Positions 31,867 to 34,711 of a DNA stretch of 34,711 bases are shown in pieces; the first letter of the stretch is position 1, and every line of letters begins with the position of its first letter. Under the pieces are notes generated by a model. It did not search any database, was not told the origin of the DNA, and saw only the letters and a program-made list of their open reading frames with translations. The position numbers were made by a program, and so were the translations under genes. Source of the stretch: Rubrobacter sp. (GTDB lineage: Bacteria > Actinomycetota > Rubrobacteria > Rubrobacterales > Rubrobacteraceae); contig JACDAJ010000088.1 of assembly GCA_013695475.1 (NCBI GenBank), positions 1 to 34,711 of the forward strand. Direction: 5' to 3'.

Positions 31867-32321
31867 GGTCGTTCCGCTCCGGGGAGTGGGGAGTGGGAAG
31901 TGGGGAGTCGGGAAAACGGCTCCGCGAAGCGAGCGTCGGTGGACGTTTCGCGAAGGGGTGTGGCGATGAGAGGCTCGACGCGCTCCGCAGCTTCCCGCTC
32001 CTGCCGACGATGGAGCCGTTCGCTCGCATTCGGCGTGGGGGGGATGGATCGCGCGGTCGGTCGGTTCGATCCCCGTCCGCGCGGGAGCCGGGGAGCGTCG
32101 AGCGTCGGTTCCCGATCCTCGATTCTCATCTCCCGCGTCGGCTCCGAACTCATGCCGCGTTTTGGCGGATGGTTCGCGCCTTCGACGGTGGCGCGTGGGT
32201 TGCTCCGCTCCACGAAATCACGAGCCGCTTCGTCGTTTTGCGGGATTGTTTGTGGGATCGGGAAATCGCCATCCGCGCGAATGGCGAAAGTTACGAAGCG
32301 TTCGCCCGGCTCCCGCATCAC
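31863..32321 (-). CDS. Open frame filling the thrC-thrB gap exactly; doubtful gene
   Basis: 152 codons that start at GTG/ATG overlapping the thrC stop (GTGATG) and end with a TGA overlapping the thrB GTG (GTGA). I recognise no domain. The first 50 residues (REPGERFVTFAIRADGDFPIPQ...) look somewhat protein-like. The rest is rich in Arg, Pro and Ser and includes the GGGGAGTGGGGAGT-type intergenic repeat near 31877-31915. Codon use (CCA, CAA, ACA) differs from neighbours. It could be a chance frame kept open because it couples thrC to thrB. Otherwise this 451-nt stretch holds only the repeats. Confidence 0.3.
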   Translation of the reverse strand: MMREPGERFVTFAIRADGDFPIPQTIPQNDEAARDFVERSNPRATVEGANHPPKRGMSSEPTREMRIEDREPTLDAPRLPRGRGSNRPTARSIPPTPNASERLHRRQEREAAERVEPLIATPLRETSTDARFAEPFSRLPTSHSPLPGAERP

Positions 32322-33391
32322 GCCGAACTCTCCATCCGCCCCGCCACCGCCTCGAACGTCGCCGGGATCGGCTCCGGCAACTTCACCCGACTCAAAATCG
32401 TGTCCGGGTCTTTCAGCCCATGCCCGGTGAGTACGGCCACAACGGTTCCCGACGGCCCGCGATTTTCTCTCGCCAGTTTCAATAATCCGGCGACCCCCGC
32501 CGCCGAAGCGGGTTCACAGAAAACGCCTTCCATGCTCGCGAGGAGAGATTGCGCCTCCAAAATCTCATCGTCGGAGACGCTCTCTATTTTTCCGCCCGAT
32601 TCCTTCGCGGCCTCCATCGCGCCTTCCCGGCTCGCCGGAGCGCCGATGCGGATCGCGCTCGCCACCGTCTCCGGCTCTTCGATGTCATGGCCGAGGACGA
32701 GCGGCGCGGAACCCTCCGCCTGGAAACCGAGCATCTTCGGAACGGCGTCGGAGCGCCCGGCCTCTTTCCATTCCGAGAAGCCTTTCCAATACGCCGTAAT
32801 ATTTCCGGCGTTTCCGACCGGGATGGCGAGGGTGTCAGGCGGCTTCCCGAGTTCCTCGCACACTTCGAAGGCGGCGGTTTTCTGGCCTTCGATGCGGTCG
32901 GGGTTCACCGAGTTCACGAGCGCGACCCCTTCGAGGTTCTCGATGGCTTTTTGCGACAATTTCAAAGCCGCGTCAAAGTTGCCTTCGATCTGAATAATAT
33001 CCGCCCCGTGCGCGAGAAATTGAACGGCTTTCCCGAGTGCGATCTTCCCGACCGGAACCACCACGAAGCATTTCATCTTCGCCCGCGCCGCATACGCCGA
33101 CGCGGAGGCCGCCGTGTTCCCCGTCGAGGCGCACACGCACGCGACGTTCCCATCCGCCACAGCCCGGCTCATAGCGACCGTCATACCGCGGTCTTTGAAA
33201 GAAGCCGTCGGATTGAGTCCCTCGAACTTCAAAAACAGTCGCGCCCCGATCCTCTCGGAGATCGCCTTCGCCTCGATGAGCGGCGTGGAGCCTTCGCCGA
33301 TGGTGGTTATGGCGGAGTCGGGGATTTCGGGGAGAAAGCGGCGGTATCGGTGGATGACGCCGTGTTTCGATGTTTGCGCGGAGGTGTTCAA
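32318..33391 (-). CDS. thrC: Threonine synthase
   Basis: 357 residues of PLP fold type II. It converts O-phosphohomoserine to threonine. Landmarks: TTIGEGSTPLIEA, LFLKFEGLNPTASFKDRGM with the PLP lysine at 66, CASTGNTAASASAYAARA, FVVVPVGKIALGKAVQ, SVNPDRIEGQKTAAFEV, IPVGNAGNITAYWKGF (phosphate-binding loop) and CEPASAAGVAGLL. The start is TTG 33391 with AAAGG 7 nt before. It is preceded by a short leader ORF and a strong hairpin. First gene of the thrC-thrB pair. Confidence 0.94.
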   Translation of the reverse strand: MNTSAQTSKHGVIHRYRRFLPEIPDSAITTIGEGSTPLIEAKAISERIGARLFLKFEGLNPTASFKDRGMTVAMSRAVADGNVACVCASTGNTAASASAYAARAKMKCFVVVPVGKIALGKAVQFLAHGADIIQIEGNFDAALKLSQKAIENLEGVALVNSVNPDRIEGQKTAAFEVCEELGKPPDTLAIPVGNAGNITAYWKGFSEWKEAGRSDAVPKMLGFQAEGSAPLVLGHDIEEPETVASAIRIGAPASREGAMEAAKESGGKIESVSDDEILEAQSLLASMEGVFCEPASAAGVAGLLKLARENRGPSGTVVAVLTGHGLKDPDTILSRVKLPEPIPATFEAVAGRMESSA

Positions 33392-33432
33392 ATCATGCCT
33401 TTCTTCGACGGAGATTGCCGGGGTTCACAGTT

Positions 33433-33463
33433 CCGGGGGATTTTCAGCGAAGACATCCCCCGG
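33433..33463 (-). promoter_or_regulatory. Leader hairpin before thrC
   Basis: CCGGGGGAT (33463-33455) and ATCCCCCGG (33441-33433) form a perfect 9-bp stem with a 13-nt loop that contains the leader stop codon. GCCGGGG of the 5' arm can alternatively pair with CCCCGGC at about 33423-33417. There is no T-run, so any control would be at translation or by another mechanism. Confidence 0.5.
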
Positions 33464-33512
33464 CGCGAATAGTTCGGGCGGCGCGAAGAGCGGCATGGAA
33501 ATCGAAAACCAT
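33444..33512 (-). CDS. Candidate leader peptide of thrCB with Thr-Ile codons
   Basis: A 22-residue ORF from ATG 33512 to TGA 33444. Residues 13-16 read R-T-I-R (CGA ACT ATT CGC), directly followed by codons that form the 5' arm of the hairpin. TAATTT (33527-33522), 9 nt before the ATG, and TTGCAT (33551-33546) make a possible promoter with an 18-nt spacer, giving an almost leaderless start. Thr and Ile are the classic control amino acids of thr operons. With only two control codons this is the weakest of the four leaders. Confidence 0.4.
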   Translation of the reverse strand: MVFDFHAALRAARTIRAGGCLR

Positions 33513-33790
33513 AGTGCGGTCAAATTAGCACGAAGGCGGCTCGTGATGCAAGAAAGAGCCGCCGAACGCACCCGGATCCCACTCGGCGCATGCGACGATG
33601 CCAGCCTCGAAGCCGCCGAACGCTTCCTCCGCGAAAAAGGGTTTGGCTGTGGGCGGGACTGCCGGAACCCGGTCGGTGGAATCGGTCTGGCTCCGAGTTC
33701 GGCGGCGGCTCGCGGAGTCTGGAAATCCCACCGAAAAACTGACAAGCTGACAGGCTGAAATGCGGCAAGCCAAACATCGAGGTGCCGAAC
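33513..33790. other. Gap between thrC leader and rfbB
   Basis: No convincing gene. A plus-strand frame from ATG 33546 (MQERAAERTRIPLG...) stays open for about 70 codons but has no domain or ribosome site and looks like chance. The sequence CTGACAAGCTGACAGGCTG near 33740 is a short direct repeat. Confidence 0.4.
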
Positions 33791-34711
33791 GTGAGCAAAA
33801 AAACCATCCTCGCAACCGGGGGCGCCGGGTTCATCGGCGGGAACTTCGTACTCATGGCGACCGGGCGTTTCCGGGTCGTCAACCTCGATGCTCTCACGTA
33901 TGCGGGGAACCTCGACACGCTCGAAAGTTTGAAGAATGATCCCGACCATACTTTCGTCCACGGCGACATCGGGGATCGGGAACTCGTCGGGAGGCTCCTC
34001 GCCGAGCATCGTCCGGGGGCGATCGTAAACTTCGCCGCCGAGACGCACGTTGACCGCTCCATAGACGGCCCGAAGGATTTCATCCACACGAACGTCGTCG
34101 CCACCCTCGAACTCCTCGAAGCCGCCCTCGAATACTGGCGGAGCCTCGAAGGCGAGGAGAGAGAAAGTTTCCGTTTCCTCCACGTTTCCACGGATGAGGT
34201 GTACGGTGCCCTCGGGGAGGAGGGGTTTTTCACGGAGGAGAGTCCGTATCGCCCGAACTCACCTTATGCGGCGTCGAAGGCGGCTTCGGACCATCTCGTT
34301 CGAGCATACCATCACACATATGGGCTTCCGGTTTTGACCACGAATTGCTCGAACAATTACGGGCCGTATCAGTTTCCCGAAAAGCTCGTGCCGCTCGTCA
34401 TTTCCGCGGCTTTGGCTGGGAAGGCGCTTCCGGTTTACGGCGATGGAAAGCAAGTTCGGGACTGGCTCCACGTCGGGGATCACTGCCGCGCCATCCTCCG
34501 CGTCCTCGCCGCCGGACGAGTCGGCGAGGTATACAACGTCGGCGGCCGCAACGAAAAGACGAACCTCGAAACCGTGAAGACGATCTGCCGCCTCCTCGAC
34601 GGGATGGTTCCGGCGTCGCCCCACGCGCCGCACGAAAACCTCATGACCTTCGTCGCCGACCGTCCCGGCCACGACCGGAGGTACGCCATTGACGCGGGCA
34701 AAATGGAGCGC
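33791..34711 (+). CDS. rfbB: dTDP-glucose 4,6-dehydratase, 5' part
   Basis: The frame is open from GTG 33791 to the end of the window (307 codons visible of about 330), so the 3' end is missing. It converts dTDP-glucose to dTDP-4-keto-6-deoxyglucose on the dTDP-rhamnose route in the cytosol. Landmarks: ILATGGAGFIGGNFV (NAD fold), VVNLDALTYAGNLDTL, VNFAAETHVDRSIDGP, FLHVSTDEVYGALGEEGFF with catalytic Thr-Asp-Glu, the YAASK motif (SPYAASKAASDHLV), TNCSNNYGPYQFPEKLVPL and YGDGKQVRDWLHVGDHC. GAGGTG lies 6 nt before the GTG. It probably begins a sugar nucleotide cluster to the right. Confidence 0.93.
   Translation, partial: MSKKTILATGGAGFIGGNFVLMATGRFRVVNLDALTYAGNLDTLESLKNDPDHTFVHGDIGDRELVGRLLAEHRPGAIVNFAAETHVDRSIDGPKDFIHTNVVATLELLEAALEYWRSLEGEERESFRFLHVSTDEVYGALGEEGFFTEESPYRPNSPYAASKAASDHLVRAYHHTYGLPVLTTNCSNNYGPYQFPEKLVPLVISAALAGKALPVYGDGKQVRDWLHVGDHCRAILRVLAAGRVGEVYNVGGRNEKTNLETVKTICRLLDGMVPASPHAPHENLMTFVADRPGHDRRYAIDAGKMER

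Noticed and set aside
33546-33758. Small plus-strand ORF (MQERAAERT...)
   Set aside because: No domain, no ribosome site, and it covers the proposed thrC leader promoter.
1-34711. tRNA, rRNA or CRISPR array
   Set aside because: I saw no GTTCGA-type T-arm in a cloverleaf context, no rRNA segments and no regularly spaced direct repeats; a tRNAscan run would be decisive.

Overview
The window is a high-GC bacterial chromosome segment with densely packed genes. It most likely comes from a high-GC actinobacterium. Suggestive points are the Rv2578c-type radical SAM protein, many G/C-ending codons mixed with frequent ATA (Ile) and AGG (Arg), GTG and TTG starts, and several genes whose -10 box lies about 6 nt before the start codon (leaderless mRNAs). 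Rubrobacteria or Thermoleophilia would fit, but this is inference and no marker gene here fixes the taxon.

Layout. 1-12 kb is mixed metabolism: the 3' end of tenA, a zinc-independent alcohol dehydrogenase/quinone reductase, a GH13 alpha-glucosidase, a tspO broken by one in-frame stop, a small NAD(P)-binding SDR, an AlkZ-like winged-helix glycosylase, an EamA/RhtA exporter, an RHH/PIN toxin-antitoxin pair whose toxin start codon looks damaged, a Pol I-like polymerase with proofreading but no 5' nuclease, a site-2 protease with CBS domains and a cytosolic BtuF-like protein. 12-21 kb holds aroG (DAHP synthase) with an attenuator leader, an orphan adenine methyltransferase, a phosphodiesterase, an MBL hydrolase, a divergent zwf, a radical SAM protein interrupted by an intein inside its iron-sulfur cluster motif, and a frameshifted secreted glycosidase-like gene. 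21-33.4 kb is a long minus-strand block for branched-chain amino acids and threonine: thrC, thrB, ilvB, ilvN, ilvC, ilvE, leuA, a HExxH protein, leuB, cimA. The window ends in the 5' part of rfbB (dTDP-glucose dehydratase).

How the genes work together. IlvBN, IlvC and IlvE make the branched-chain amino acids. LeuA starts the leucine branch. CimA feeds isoleucine from pyruvate, with LeuB shared by the leucine and citramalate routes. ThrC and ThrB make threonine. ilvD and leuCD are not in the window.

The most interesting signal is regulatory. Upstream of aroG, ilvB, leuA and thrC I find short reading frames that carry clusters of the relevant codons (Phe-Tyr-Tyr-Arg-Phe, Leu-Leu-Ile-Ile, Ile-Leu-Arg-Leu, Thr-Ile). 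Each is followed by strong RNA hairpins; those before aroG and ilvB are followed by T-runs a few bases ahead of the structural gene. The aroG case is the best supported: promoter, leaderless leader ORF, 10-nt complementary segments and an intrinsic terminator. Together they look like a family of ribosome-mediated attenuators.
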